This document shows positions 49,841-58,306 of a stretch of DNA of 64,000 bases, piece by piece. A program made the position numbers and the translations under genes. The notes beneath the pieces were generated by a model. That model searched no databases. It was not told the DNA's origin and saw only the letters and a program-made list of their open reading frames with translations. The DNA is from Siphonobacter sp. BAB-5405 (lineage in GTDB: Bacteria; Bacteroidota; Bacteroidia; Cytophagales; Spirosomataceae). Numbering within the stretch: position 1 is the stretch's first letter; each line of letters starts with the position of its first letter. The stretch spans positions 1 through 64,000 of the forward strand of contig NZ_NJAG01000002.1 of NCBI RefSeq assembly GCF_002872335.1. Direction: 5' to 3'.

Positions 49841-49882
49841 AGTTTAAGTAAGCGTACGTCGTTTTATTGTCGGAACTTTCGG

Positions 49883-49890
49883 CAAAAATA
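49883..49890 (-). promoter_or_regulatory. TAnnTTTG promoter box for the DUF2911 gene
   Basis: TATTTTTG on the minus strand, 42 nt before the DUF2911 start codon. Confidence 0.6.
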
Positions 49891-49996
49891 AACGATGGAA
49901 AGGGCCAGTGTGAGATACGCTGCTGCCAAATTTATTAAACCAGTAAGGTAGATCGCTGAGAATCAATCGGCTGATACCTACGAAGATTGGAATCCT

Positions 49997-50470
49997 TTGA
50001 AACCCCATTTTGACGATATTTTTATGGATCTGGCCGTGAACTTGGCCAAGCGGTCCCACTGCATTAAAGCTCAGGTCGGAGCGGTCCTTACCAAAGACAC
50101 GCGAATTATTTCCATCGGTTACAATGGACCGCCAGCGGGTACGCACAATTGTGATGAAGAATTTCCGGAAGTGGGTTGTCCCCGTGATTCGAAAGGCAGC
50201 TGTTCATTAGCCCTGCACGCCGAGCAAAACGCCATTCTGTACGCGGCTAAACTCGGAGCCAGCATCGAAGGAGCAACGATCTACGTAACGCTTTCGCCCT
50301 GTATCGCCTGTGCCCGGATTATTTACTCGATGGGGATTCGCCGCGTGGTTTTCAAAGATTCGTACGCAAAGTACAAAGGCATCGGCGTGGATGAGGGAGT
50401 AGAGTTCCTGCGGAAGTTTGGGGTGCAGGTTGAAGAGTACGGTAGGCCTGTAAACAAAGAAAGATTATGA
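49997..50470 (+). CDS. dCMP deaminase (ComEB-like)
   Basis: Zinc-dependent deoxycytidylate deaminase, 157 residues, making dUMP for dTTP synthesis. It has LAVNLAKRSHCIKAQVGAVLTKD, YNGPPAGTHNCDE, the catalytic HAEQNAI (His ligand and Glu) and the zinc Cys pair SPCIACARIIYSMGI. The start is given as TTG 49997 because KPHFDDIFMDLA is the usual family N-terminus; ATG 50024 would cut it off. The last five codons lie within the 5' arm of the terminator. Confidence 0.9.
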   Translation: MKPHFDDIFMDLAVNLAKRSHCIKAQVGAVLTKDTRIISIGYNGPPAGTHNCDEEFPEVGCPRDSKGSCSLALHAEQNAILYAAKLGASIEGATIYVTLSPCIACARIIYSMGIRRVVFKDSYAKYKGIGVDEGVEFLRKFGVQVEEYGRPVNKERL

Positions 50471-50492
50471 TTTGATTCATAATCTTTCTTTG
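50455..50492. terminator. 16-bp hairpin containing the dCMP deaminase stop
   Basis: CAAAGAAAGATTATGA pairs exactly with TCATAATCTTTCTTTG (50477-50492) around a 6-nt loop. The TGA stop is the end of the left arm. It also lies just after the slyD stop on the other strand. Confidence 0.85.
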
Positions 50493-50502
50493 ACGGACTT
50501 TC

Positions 50503-51018
50503 TTAGTGATGGATGCCACCGTCACCGTGAACGTGTCCGTGGCTCAGTTCGGTAGGCGTAGCTTCCCGAACGTCGAGGATTTTACCCGTGAAGTGAAGTT
50601 GCATTTCAGCCAGTGGGTGATTAAAGTCCATCCATACGGCATCATTGCTAACTTCCACGATACGACCATTCATTTGCTGGCCTTCATCGTTCGTCATCGG
50701 TAATACATTGCCTACCTGAATCAGTTCCTGATCGATTTCCCCGTTCACCCGGAAAACATCCAGCGGAAGATCGACAACGGCTTCCGGATCGCGTTGTCCG
50801 TATCCTTCGTCGGGTGAAATAGAGAAGTCAAAGGTATCGCCTGGCTTAAGTCCTTCCAAACTGTCTTCAAACCGTTCTGGATAGCCACTCATTCCATGTA
50901 TATAGCCCATCGGTTCGTCTTCTCCAATGGCTTCTACCAATTCAAATTCCTCTTCATCGGGACCTTTGATGGATAAGTCGTACGTAAGAAGAACTACCTT
51001 GTTTTTTGTGATTTCCAT
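50503..51018 (-). CDS. slyD: SlyD-like FKBP peptidyl-prolyl isomerase
   Basis: Cytoplasmic prolyl isomerase and chaperone of 171 residues. The FKBP core is interrupted by the insert-in-flap domain, as in SlyD: KVVLLTYDLSIKGPDEEEFELVE at the N-terminus, YGQRDPEAVVDLP, then VEVSNDAVWMDFNHPLAEMQLHFTGKILDVREAT. The C-terminus is His-rich (HGHVHGDGGIHH) and may bind nickel or other metals. ATG 51018 lies 16 nt after a TACGTTTG box; the longer frame to 51078 begins upstream of the promoter. Confidence 0.93.
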   Translation of the reverse strand: MEITKNKVVLLTYDLSIKGPDEEEFELVEAIGEDEPMGYIHGMSGYPERFEDSLEGLKPGDTFDFSISPDEGYGQRDPEAVVDLPLDVFRVNGEIDQELIQVGNVLPMTNDEGQQMNGRIVEVSNDAVWMDFNHPLAEMQLHFTGKILDVREATPTELSHGHVHGDGGIHH

Positions 51019-51034
51019 GAGCGTTGTTTTTTTG

Positions 51035-51042
51035 CAAACGTA
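51035..51042 (-). promoter_or_regulatory. TAnnTTTG promoter box for slyD
   Basis: TACGTTTG on the minus strand, 16 nt before the slyD ATG, giving a very short leader. Confidence 0.6.
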
Positions 51043-51160
51043 CCGTAAATACGCCGGGTAATTAAAAAGAACCGACAAAAAGATTTTTATATCAGGCCGT
51101 TTTGAGTGAACCTTGTATCACAAATAACCATTCCAAAGAAACGCCTATAACCCCTGATTC

Positions 51161-51760
51161 ATGAATTTTCTGGCACATACGGTACTTTCCGGATCTAATT
51201 CCGACGTGCAGGTGGGCAATTTGCTGGGTGAGTTTGTGAAGGGACGACTGGAAAACTACCATCCGCCGGGCATTACCACGGACATGCTCGTGGGCGTGCG
51301 GCTGCACCGTATTATTGATGATTTTACGGATCACCATCCCATAACCCGTCGGAGCAAAAGTCGCCTGGTCGAGGAGTACGGCTTGTTGTCGGGTATTCTG
51401 GTCGATATGTTTTATGACTATGTACTGGCCCGCGAATGGGCGACGTATTCGGCCCTCCCGCTTCCGCTCTTTGCCCAGCAGTTTTACGAAGCAGTCGAGC
51501 GACAGCGGCCCTTTCTGCCAGCCTCTATGCAGAGTACGGTTCAATCCCTGATTTCCCGCGACTGGTTCACCAACTACGCCACCTTGGAGGGTATCGAATG
51601 GTCGTTGCGGGGAATTGGCCGTCGCTTTCCTCCAGCTGCTGGTATTGAGCGAAGCATTACGCAACTGGAACGGGAATACGCGTTTTTTAAAGCCGATTTC
51701 GAAGAGTTCTGGCCCGACTTAAGTCAGCGGTGCTTCGATTATCTATCTTCCATTAATTGA
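51161..51760 (+). CDS. Acyl carrier protein phosphodiesterase (AcpH family)
   Basis: A 199-residue protein of the ACP phosphodiesterase/DUF479 family. It has the N-terminal MNFLAHTVLSGSNSDVQVGNLLGEFVKG, HRIIDDFTDHHPITRRSKSRL with the metal-binding His and Asp residues of an HD-like fold, and GILVDMFYDYVLA. AcpH removes the 4'-phosphopantetheine group from acyl carrier protein; this activity is inferred from the family. It precedes holA by 9 nt and is probably co-transcribed with it. Confidence 0.9.
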   Translation: MNFLAHTVLSGSNSDVQVGNLLGEFVKGRLENYHPPGITTDMLVGVRLHRIIDDFTDHHPITRRSKSRLVEEYGLLSGILVDMFYDYVLAREWATYSALPLPLFAQQFYEAVERQRPFLPASMQSTVQSLISRDWFTNYATLEGIEWSLRGIGRRFPPAAGIERSITQLEREYAFFKADFEEFWPDLSQRCFDYLSSIN

Positions 51761-51769
51761 TTAGCAGGT

Positions 51770-52789
51770 ATGCCTCAGACTTTTGAAGCCGTCTGGAAAG
51801 AATTAAAAAAGAACCAGTTCGCACCCTTGTACCTACTGGCGGGCGATGAACCTTACTATACGGATCAGCTTGCTTCGTACCTGGAGGAAAATGCTCTGCC
51901 AGCCTCGGCCCGGGATTTCAACCAGTTTGTGTTGTATGGAAAAGACACCAATGTAGGTACCCTGCTCAGCTACGCCAAGCGTTTCCCCATGCTTTCCGAC
52001 CGCCAGCTGATTCTGGTGAAGGAAGCCCAGGATATGCAGGGCCTCGATGCGAAGGATACGGTCCGTTTTCTGGAAGATTACATTGTTAACCCACTTTCTT
52101 CTACCATTCTGGTGCTCTGTTTTAAGTCGAACGTGGATGAACGGAAGACCTGGGTAAAAGCCTGGGATAAAAAAGGTGTATACGTTCCTTCCAAGAAGCT
52201 GTATGACAATAAAGTGCCCGACTGGATTGCTTCTTATTGTCATGAAAAAGGCGTAAAGATATCCCCCAAGGCGTTACAAATGTTATCTGAATTCATTGGA
52301 AACGATTTAAAGCGAATTGCCAATGAATTGGATAAAATCATTCTGAACCTGCGAGCCGATGAATCCATTCAGGCTGAAACGGTCGAACGCTTCGTGGGCA
52401 TCAGTCGGGAATTTAACAATTTTGAATTACAGAAAGCCCTATTGAACCGGGATGTGGCTCGGTCTAATCTCATTGCCTACCACTTTTCCCGTAACCCCAA
52501 AGACAATCCCATACAGCCTACGCTGATTATCCTTTATAACTTTTTTAGCAAACTTTTACTGACCCACGCAACGCCCGACAAAAGCGAACGTAATCTGGCG
52601 AGTACACTGGGTGTGAATCCATTTTTTGCGAAAGATTACGTAACGGCTAGTCGCAATTTCTCACTCGATAAAACGGTAAGCGTGATTAAATATTTGAGAC
52701 AGGCCGATGCCCAGTCCAAAGGGGTAGAAGTAGGAGCAGTAAGTGAAGAAATAATTCTTAAAGACTTGATATTTAAAATCTTACACTAA
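51770..52789 (+). CDS. holA: DNA polymerase III subunit delta
   Basis: Delta subunit of the clamp-loader complex, 339 residues, which opens the sliding clamp. The family pattern includes LYLLAGDEPYYTDQLASYLEENAL at the N-terminus, RFPMLSDRQLILVKEAQ (clamp contact region), SSTILVLCFKSNVDERKTWVKAWDKKG and ELDKIILNLRADESIQAETVERFVGISREFNNFELQKAL. The AAA+ fold lacks functional Walker motifs, as expected for delta. It is followed by a clear terminator. Confidence 0.95.
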   Translation: MPQTFEAVWKELKKNQFAPLYLLAGDEPYYTDQLASYLEENALPASARDFNQFVLYGKDTNVGTLLSYAKRFPMLSDRQLILVKEAQDMQGLDAKDTVRFLEDYIVNPLSSTILVLCFKSNVDERKTWVKAWDKKGVYVPSKKLYDNKVPDWIASYCHEKGVKISPKALQMLSEFIGNDLKRIANELDKIILNLRADESIQAETVERFVGISREFNNFELQKALLNRDVARSNLIAYHFSRNPKDNPIQPTLIILYNFFSKLLLTHATPDKSERNLASTLGVNPFFAKDYVTASRNFSLDKTVSVIKYLRQADAQSKGVEVGAVSEEIILKDLIFKILH

Positions 52790-52828
52790 ACTAACTCAAT
52801 TGTGCTGGATTAGCATCAAAAAGGAAGG

Positions 52829-52854
52829 GCTACCCAGGAATGGGTAGCTTTTTC
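52829..52854 (+). terminator. Rho-independent terminator after holA
   Basis: GCTACCCA-GGAA-TGGGTAGC followed by TTTTTC, 40 nt after the holA stop. Confidence 0.9.
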
Positions 52855-53194
52855 TTTCAGCGGACAATATGACAGATTACCTTTTTTAGGTAGTGTTTAA
52901 AAAAATTAATCGTTCATTCTCAGAAGTTTAACCAATATATGGGCCTGATTCAGGGCTGAAAATAATTAATAAAACTGTGCCTAGCCGATACGTGTGTAAA
53001 AGTGCGGTTTGGTATACTCGATCCCGTTTTGGAACTATAAAAGAGCTTTTAGTACGTTGATTTAGCAGCCTATATATGGGGCGGATTTGTCTGGTCTGGG
53101 TACGGCTGGTGTAGGAAAGCCGTAAGGAACACGAAAGGTTGCTGAAGAAGAAGGGTGGGGCGTCCAGCGACTGGAGTCAACCTTGTGAAAAGAA
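52855..53194. other. Intergenic region with a GC-rich structured stretch
   Basis: About 340 nt without a convincing ORF. The first half is AT-rich. From about 53080 to 53185 the sequence becomes GC-rich and can form several stems: ACGGCT...AGCCGT (about 53101-53122), TCCAG-CGA-CTGGA (about 53163-53175), and an enclosing AAGGTTG/CAACCTT pair (about 53138 and 53178). This may be a small RNA; no known RNA family was recognised. Confidence 0.35.
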
Positions 53195-53226
53195 AAAACC
53201 GGAACAGTTTTCACTGCTCCGGTTTT
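53195..53226 (-). terminator. Terminator of tRNA-Met
   Basis: AAAACCGGAACAGT pairs with ACTGCTCCGGTTTT (one mismatch) around a 4-nt loop. On the minus strand it starts 1 nt after the tRNA and ends in a T-run. Confidence 0.85.
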
Positions 53227-53227
53227 G

Positions 53228-53301
53228 TAGCGGGGACGAGAATCGAACTCGTGACCTCCGGGTTATGAATCCGACGCTCTAACCATCTGAGCTACCCCGC
53301 C
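53228..53301 (-). tRNA. tRNA-Met (anticodon CAT)
   Basis: A 74-nt tRNA on the minus strand: acceptor GGCGGGG/CCCCGCT (one G-U), TA at 8-9, D-arm GCTCAGATGGTTAGAGC, anticodon loop TTCATAA and T-arm ACGAGTTCGATTCTCGT. The acceptor pairs at position 1, so it is an elongator-type CAT tRNA; an Ile (lysidine) identity cannot be excluded. CCA is not encoded. Confidence 0.93.
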
Positions 53302-53315
53302 GTTTTTTTGTGGTG

Positions 53316-53323
53316 CAAAAGTA
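53316..53323 (-). promoter_or_regulatory. TACTTTTG promoter box for tRNA-Met
   Basis: TACTTTTG followed by CACCACA, 14 nt before the tRNA, identical in context to the tRNA-Leu promoter. Confidence 0.65.
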
Positions 53324-53453
53324 TACGTATTTCGGCCAAAATCCATACCTTGTGAAAAAAAAAACTTAATTTTTTCAGGCCGTGTCGGCAACGCACTTGA
53401 TACTGGACTGATTTTGAGTAAATTGACGGGATACGTCTTTGACAAAAAAAATT

Positions 53454-53843
53454 ATGACGAAGCATAAATTTGTTACCGAGTACGAGTTGCGGGCTTCTCC
53501 TAAAATGCTCTTTCCCTACGTTAGTACGGCTTCGGGTCTTCAGCAATGGTTTGCTAACAAAGTGAACGTGGGATCAAACCAGTCCATGATTTTTGAGTGG
53601 GATGGCGAAAATCACCCGGCTAAGATCGTTTCCATGCGTCAGAACAAAAGCATCAAATATGATTTCATGCCTGATGCCAATGAAGAGGAGCACAATTACA
53701 TGGAGTTTCGGCTGGATCAGAGCGATCTGACGAATTCGACGTTTTTGAAGATCACCGATTACTCAGACAATACGGACGAAGAAGACTTGCGGGCACTTTG
53801 GGATGGACTCATCGATACGCTGCGGGAAGTCGTTGGGGGATGA
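53454..53843 (+). CDS. START-like (SRPBCC superfamily) domain protein
   Basis: A 129-residue cytoplasmic protein with a helix-grip START/AHSA1-like fold: KFVTEYELRASPKMLFPYVSTASGLQQWFANKVN, FEWDGENHPAKIVSM, FRLDQSDLTNSTFLKITDY and the C-terminal helix LRALWDGLIDTLREVVG. It should bind a hydrophobic ligand; the ligand is unknown. ATG 53454 lies 12 nt after TACGTCTTTG, a variant promoter element; the TTG that opens the longer frame is inside that element. The lipid-permease gene lies 85 nt downstream on the same strand. Confidence 0.88.
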   Translation: MTKHKFVTEYELRASPKMLFPYVSTASGLQQWFANKVNVGSNQSMIFEWDGENHPAKIVSMRQNKSIKYDFMPDANEEEHNYMEFRLDQSDLTNSTFLKITDYSDNTDEEDLRALWDGLIDTLREVVGG

Positions 53844-53928
53844 TTGTTAGGAATTGTTAAATCAGAACCAGTAAAGAAATGAATGCGTTTGTTTCGGGTT
53901 ATACTTGTGTCTGATTGACGGAGTTGCC

Positions 53929-55407
53929 ATGAGAAAATTAGATAAATTAGTATTAAAGGCTTTCTGGGGACCCTTTCTGGTCACCTTCGCGGTAACGGAG
54001 TTTATTTTCCTGACCCGCTTTATCCTCCTCTATTTTGATGAAATTGCCGGGCGTGATGTAGGCTTTGACGTGTACGGAAGACTCTTCTTTTACTTCGGTC
54101 TGATGGTCGTGCCGGTTTCCATGCCGCTGGCCGTATTGCTTTCCTCGCTGATGTGCTTCGGAAACCTGGGGGAGTTTTCCGAGCTGACCGCCGTCAAAAG
54201 TGCTGGTATTTCCGTGGGCCGGGTAATTCGGCCCATCTCCGTAGTGATTGTCTTCATTACCGGCTTCATTCTATGGTTTAATAATACGATTCAGCCCTGG
54301 GCTAACTTAAAAGGATACAGTTTGCTGTGGGATATTAAAACCACGAAAGCTACGCTGAGCTTTAAGGAGGGGGTTTTTAATAATGATCTGCCGGGGTACA
54401 GTATAAAAATATCCAAGAAGTACGCCGATGGTTCACTCAAGAACGTACTCATCTACGACCACGCGGAAAATAGTGGCAATCGCCATGTAACCGTGGCCGA
54501 TTCAGCCCGGACGTATACTATTCTGGGAGGAACGTATCTGGTCTTTGAACTATTCAAAGGGGTTGATTACGTAGAGGACGTAGATAAATCTTCGGGGGAT
54601 GGAAATACGAGTGACTTCGCTAAGAACTCGTTTAGCCATACCAAGAAGTTCATTAATATGCGGTCCTTCAAAATGACACCCACTGACGAAGATCAGTTCA
54701 AGAACCACGCCATTATGAAATCTATTCGGCAGTTGTCGGATGATGGCGATTCGTTACGGCGGAATTATCAGTTAGCCGTAAAGAGTATGGTGACGATGGC
54801 ATCGCAGTACTATTCCTATCATTTTCAGACGCTGGGGGAAGGGGCTAAAAAAATGCCTACGACCTGGGTAGATTCATTAATCACCGCTCGCGAGAAATTA
54901 CCGGCGACGTTACAGAATAGCGATCTAACGGCTTCCGCTTTGAGTTCGGCTAAATCACGTTTGACGTCTATTGAGACGGACGACTTACTCATGTACGACC
55001 GTCGCAAAACAATGTACAAAAATGATCTGGAATGGAATCACAAATTCACGACGGCCATTTCCTGTCTGGTGATGTTCCTCATTGGGGCACCGCTGGGAGC
55101 GATCATTAAAAAAGGGGGGTTCGGATTACCCGTATTGGTGGCGATCATCTTCTTTATCTTGATGTACGTACTCACCATTCAGGGGGATAAGTACGCCAAG
55201 GAGGGCACCATGTGGGTACCCCTGGCCGCCTGGATGTCGAATCTGGTTCTCTTAGGTTTTGGAATCTACTTCCTGACTAAAGCTTTGAACGATTCCAGAC
55301 TCTTTGAAGCTGACGTATATCGTATAGCTCTAAACCGTTTAAAAGAGCGATTTATGGCCTGGCGAGAAAAGACGCCCTTATTTAAGAAAAAAAGCGAAGC
55401 AATGTAA
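53929..55407 (+). CDS. LptF/LptG family permease
   Basis: Inner-membrane component of the lipopolysaccharide transport ABC machine (YjgP/YjgQ family), 492 residues. Three N-terminal helices (about 12-118, with LDKLVLKAFWGPFLVTFAVTEFIFL and VSMPLAVLLSSLMCFGNLGEFSELTAVKSAGIS) precede a long periplasmic region (about 140-360) and three C-terminal helices (LVMFLIGAPLGAIIKKGGFGLPVLVAIIFF). The periplasmic part contains an inserted helical segment that is longer than in proteobacterial LptF/G. Its LptB ATPase and a second permease gene are not in the window. Single gene before the rpsO promoter. Confidence 0.93.
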   Translation: MRKLDKLVLKAFWGPFLVTFAVTEFIFLTRFILLYFDEIAGRDVGFDVYGRLFFYFGLMVVPVSMPLAVLLSSLMCFGNLGEFSELTAVKSAGISVGRVIRPISVVIVFITGFILWFNNTIQPWANLKGYSLLWDIKTTKATLSFKEGVFNNDLPGYSIKISKKYADGSLKNVLIYDHAENSGNRHVTVADSARTYTILGGTYLVFELFKGVDYVEDVDKSSGDGNTSDFAKNSFSHTKKFINMRSFKMTPTDEDQFKNHAIMKSIRQLSDDGDSLRRNYQLAVKSMVTMASQYYSYHFQTLGEGAKKMPTTWVDSLITAREKLPATLQNSDLTASALSSAKSRLTSIETDDLLMYDRRKTMYKNDLEWNHKFTTAISCLVMFLIGAPLGAIIKKGGFGLPVLVAIIFFILMYVLTIQGDKYAKEGTMWVPLAAWMSNLVLLGFGIYFLTKALNDSRLFEADVYRIALNRLKERFMAWREKTPLFKKKSEAM

Positions 55408-55428
55408 GCGTTTGCAGCATTATTTTCG

Positions 55429-55436
55429 TACCTTTG
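55429..55436 (+). promoter_or_regulatory. TAnnTTTG promoter box for rpsO
   Basis: TACCTTTG, 29 nt upstream of the rpsO ATG, with TTTG at 55411 slightly too near for a standard -33 element. Confidence 0.65.
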
Positions 55437-55465
55437 CGTTTCACAACTAAAATTAGCTGCAATAC

Positions 55466-55741
55466 ATGTATCTGACTGCCGACAAGAAAAAAGCAATTTT
55501 TGAATCGCAGGGGCATGCCAAGTCAGCAACCGACACTGGTTCGGCTGAATCGCAAATTGCTCTGTTTACGTATCGGATTAGCTCATTAACTGAGCACCTG
55601 AAAGTACACAAAAAAGACTACGCTACGCGTGCAGGTCTGTTGAAATTGGTAGGTAAGCGTCGTCGTCTGCTCGACTATCTACACAAAAAAGATATTACCC
55701 GTTACCGGGCAATTCTTGCTGAATTAGGTCTCCGTAAATAA
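55466..55741 (+). CDS. rpsO: 30S ribosomal protein S15
   Basis: Primary 16S rRNA-binding protein of the small subunit, 91 residues. It has the S15 pattern [69 protein letters not shown]. It sits upstream of pnp as in many bacteria, separated by a hairpin. The start is the ATG at 55466 ([12 protein letters not shown]). Confidence 0.97.
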   Translation: MYLTADKKKAIFESQGHAKSATDTGSAESQIALFTYRISSLTEHLKVHKKDYATRAGLLKLVGKRRRLLDYLHKKDITRYRAILAELGLRK

Positions 55742-55754
55742 TCGGTTGATACGC

Positions 55755-55795
55755 AAGTCAGGGAATTCCGTTTAGTGGATTCCCTGACTTGTTTT
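55755..55795 (+). terminator. Hairpin between rpsO and pnp
   Basis: AAGTCAGGGAATTCC pairs with GGATTCCCTGACTT (one bulge) around a 7-nt loop, followed by GTTTTATG. It may be a partial terminator or an RNA-processing site. Confidence 0.75.
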
Positions 55796-55867
55796 ATGTT
55801 TGTCCTGAAAATTTTTCTTCGACAAATTGATTACTTCTTCGCGTTTTTGTACTCTTATAGAATAGTT

Positions 55868-55998
55868 GAGGTAACTGAATGCAACTACGGGGAGTTTCCC
55901 CGGCTAACCTCTTGAAAGCGGTTCCTCCTCAGGATGAGCTACACAGCGGTCCCTCACTTGGTGGAGAGCGGTCTCAAAAGCGGTCAAAACGACAAACT
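55868..55998 (+). promoter_or_regulatory. Structured 5' leader of pnp with repeated AGCGGT
   Basis: The leader contains a CGGGG-AGTTT-CCCCG hairpin (55888-55902) inside an outer GAGGT/ACCTC pair, followed by four AGCGGT motifs at 55917, 55945, 55967 and 55979. PNPase mRNA leaders are known to be autoregulated in enterobacteria. A regulatory role here is inferred from structure only. Confidence 0.45.
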
Positions 55999-58215
55999 AT
56001 GAACGTTGTAACCAAAAAACTCAGTCTTCCCGATGGTCGAATCATTACCATCGAGACTGGCAAACTGGCTAAACAAGCCGATGGATCAGTAGTAGTCCGT
56101 ATGGGTGATACGATGTTACTGGCCACGGCCGTAGCCGCACCGGAAGCCCGTCCGGGTACTGATTTCTTACCTCTTTCGGTAGATTACCAGGAAAAATTTG
56201 CTTCTGCGGGTAAAATCCCCGGAAGTTTCCAACGCCGGGAAGGCCGTCTTTCCGATTACGAAATTTTAATAAGCCGATTGGTAGACCGGGCCTTACGTCC
56301 GACGTTCCCCGGTGATTTTCACGCGGATGTACAAGTCAACGTGATCATGATCTCGGCTGATCCTGAAGTACAACCCGACGCATTGGCGGGTCTGGCCGCT
56401 TCTGCTGCTTTGATGGTATCCGACATTCCTTTCAATGGTCCCATCTCTGAAGTACGCGTAGCCAAAATCGATGGCCTGTATCTGATCAATCCGCCGACCT
56501 CCATGTTGAGCCGGGCTGAACTGGATCTGATCGTTGCGGGTAATAGCACGGACATTCTGATGGTAGAGGGTGAAAGCAATGAGGTGTCCGAAGATGATAT
56601 GCTGACGGCATTGAAGACGGCCCATGATGCCATCAAACTTCAGTGTGCGGCTCAGAAAGAACTGGAAGCAGAAGTAGGAAAAACGGTCAAGCGAGAATAC
56701 AGTCATGAAACCCATGACCTCGAATTGAAGAAGTTTTTATACGATAATTATTACGAGAAGGTTTATGCCGTAGCCGCACAGGGTAACGCCAATAAATCAA
56801 TCCGTAAAGAAGGATTCAAGGCCGTTCGCAAAGAATACCTGGAGACTTTACCCGAAGATCATACCGTAGACCTGGGGCTCGTTGGCACGTATTTCCACGA
56901 TATTGAAAAAGACGCGGCTCGTAACCTGGTATTAAACGAGCGTCGTCGTCTGGATGGTCGGGCTCTGGATGAAGTTCGTCCCATCTGGTGCGAAGTCGAT
57001 TACTTACCCCGTGCCCACGGATCAGCCGTGTTCACGCGTGGGGAAACGCAGTCAATCACGACCGCAACCCTGGGAACGAAACTGGATGAACAGATTGTGG
57101 ATCAGGCCTTAGTTTCTGGTTACAGCAAATTCCTGTTGCACTATAACTTCCCCGGTTTTTCTACGGGTGAAGTAAAACCCAACCGTGGACCCGGACGCCG
57201 GGAAGTAGGTCACGGTAACCTGGCGATGCGTGCCCTGAAAAAGGTAATGCCCGCTGACGCGGACAACCCTTACACGATTCGGGTCGTTTCTGACATTCTG
57301 GAATCCAATGGTTCGTCGTCGATGGCAACCGTTTGTGCGGGTACGCTGGCTCTGATGGATGCCGGAGTAAAAATCAAGGCTCCCGTATCCGGTATTGCCA
57401 TGGGTCTGATTTCCGATCCTGAGACGGGTAAGTACGCCGTTCTTTCCGATATCCTTGGCGATGAAGATCACCTGGGGGATATGGACTTTAAAGTAACGGG
57501 TACGGAAAACGGAATCACGGCTTGCCAGATGGATATGAAAATCGACGGCCTTTCGTACGAAGTGGTTGCCGAAGCTTTGAATCAGGCCAAGCGGGGTCGT
57601 CTTCATATTCTGAACGAAATGAAGAAAGCCCTTACCGAAGTTCGTCCCGATTTCAAACCTCACGCTCCACGGGCGGTTATTCTGGAAATTCCTCAGGAGT
57701 TTATCGGTGCCGTGATTGGACCCGGTGGTAAAGTAGTACAGGAAATTCAGAAGACGACGGGTGCAACGATTGCCATCGAAGAAAAAGATAGCAAAGGCTA
57801 CGTCAGCATTTTCGCCACGAACAAAGAAGCGATGGATGCGGCCGTAGGTCGGGTGAAAGGTATCGTAACGATTCCTGAAGTAGGTGAAGTGTACACCGGT
57901 AAGGTGAAAACGGTGACAGACTTCGGAGCATTCGTTGAATTCCTGCCCGGACGTGATGGTCTGCTGCACATCTCGGAAATCTCCTGGGATCGTCTGCCCG
58001 CTATGAAAGGCGTACTCGAAGTAGGCGAAGAAGTACAGGTGAAATTAATTGAAGTAGATCAGAAAACCGGAAAATTCCGTTTATCCCGGCGGGTGCTGTT
58101 GCCCAAACCGGAAGGATATGTGGAACGGCCTGAGCGACCCGAACGTCCTGAAAGAGGAGATCGTCCGGAACGTGGGGACCGGGGAAATTCCGAGAATCGC
58201 CGCCCCCGTAACTAA
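55999..58215 (+). CDS. pnp: Polyribonucleotide nucleotidyltransferase (PNPase)
   Basis: Phosphorolytic 3'-5' exoribonuclease, 738 residues, acting in mRNA decay. Two RNase PH-like cores (about 1-140 and 315-545) are joined by a helical domain, and [16 protein letters not shown] and [16 protein letters not shown] mark the active site. KH ([23 protein letters not shown], about 565-620) and S1 ([32 protein letters not shown], about 632-700) domains follow. The tail has PER/GDR repeats (about 712-735). ATG 55999 ([14 protein letters not shown]) is the family start; an in-frame ATG 40 codons upstream would read through the structured leader. Confidence 0.97.
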   Translation: MNVVTKKLSLPDGRIITIETGKLAKQADGSVVVRMGDTMLLATAVAAPEARPGTDFLPLSVDYQEKFASAGKIPGSFQRREGRLSDYEILISRLVDRALRPTFPGDFHADVQVNVIMISADPEVQPDALAGLAASAALMVSDIPFNGPISEVRVAKIDGLYLINPPTSMLSRAELDLIVAGNSTDILMVEGESNEVSEDDMLTALKTAHDAIKLQCAAQKELEAEVGKTVKREYSHETHDLELKKFLYDNYYEKVYAVAAQGNANKSIRKEGFKAVRKEYLETLPEDHTVDLGLVGTYFHDIEKDAARNLVLNERRRLDGRALDEVRPIWCEVDYLPRAHGSAVFTRGETQSITTATLGTKLDEQIVDQALVSGYSKFLLHYNFPGFSTGEVKPNRGPGRREVGHGNLAMRALKKVMPADADNPYTIRVVSDILESNGSSSMATVCAGTLALMDAGVKIKAPVSGIAMGLISDPETGKYAVLSDILGDEDHLGDMDFKVTGTENGITACQMDMKIDGLSYEVVAEALNQAKRGRLHILNEMKKALTEVRPDFKPHAPRAVILEIPQEFIGAVIGPGGKVVQEIQKTTGATIAIEEKDSKGYVSIFATNKEAMDAAVGRVKGIVTIPEVGEVYTGKVKTVTDFGAFVEFLPGRDGLLHISEISWDRLPAMKGVLEVGEEVQVKLIEVDQKTGKFRLSRRVLLPKPEGYVERPERPERPERGDRPERGDRGNSENRRPRN

Positions 58216-58306
58216 TTTACGTTACAAAAGATAACGATTCCTGAATTTTTTTCATGTTTTCATGTTACATAATCATCAGCAACCCATAAGCAAATTCTGA
58301 TGCCAG

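Noticed and set aside
51092-51664. Minus-strand ORF of 190 codons
   Set aside because: Antisense to the ACP phosphodiesterase gene.
57109-57969. Minus-strand ORF of 286 codons
   Set aside because: Antisense to pnp; long only because the GC-rich codons of pnp lack stops on the other strand.
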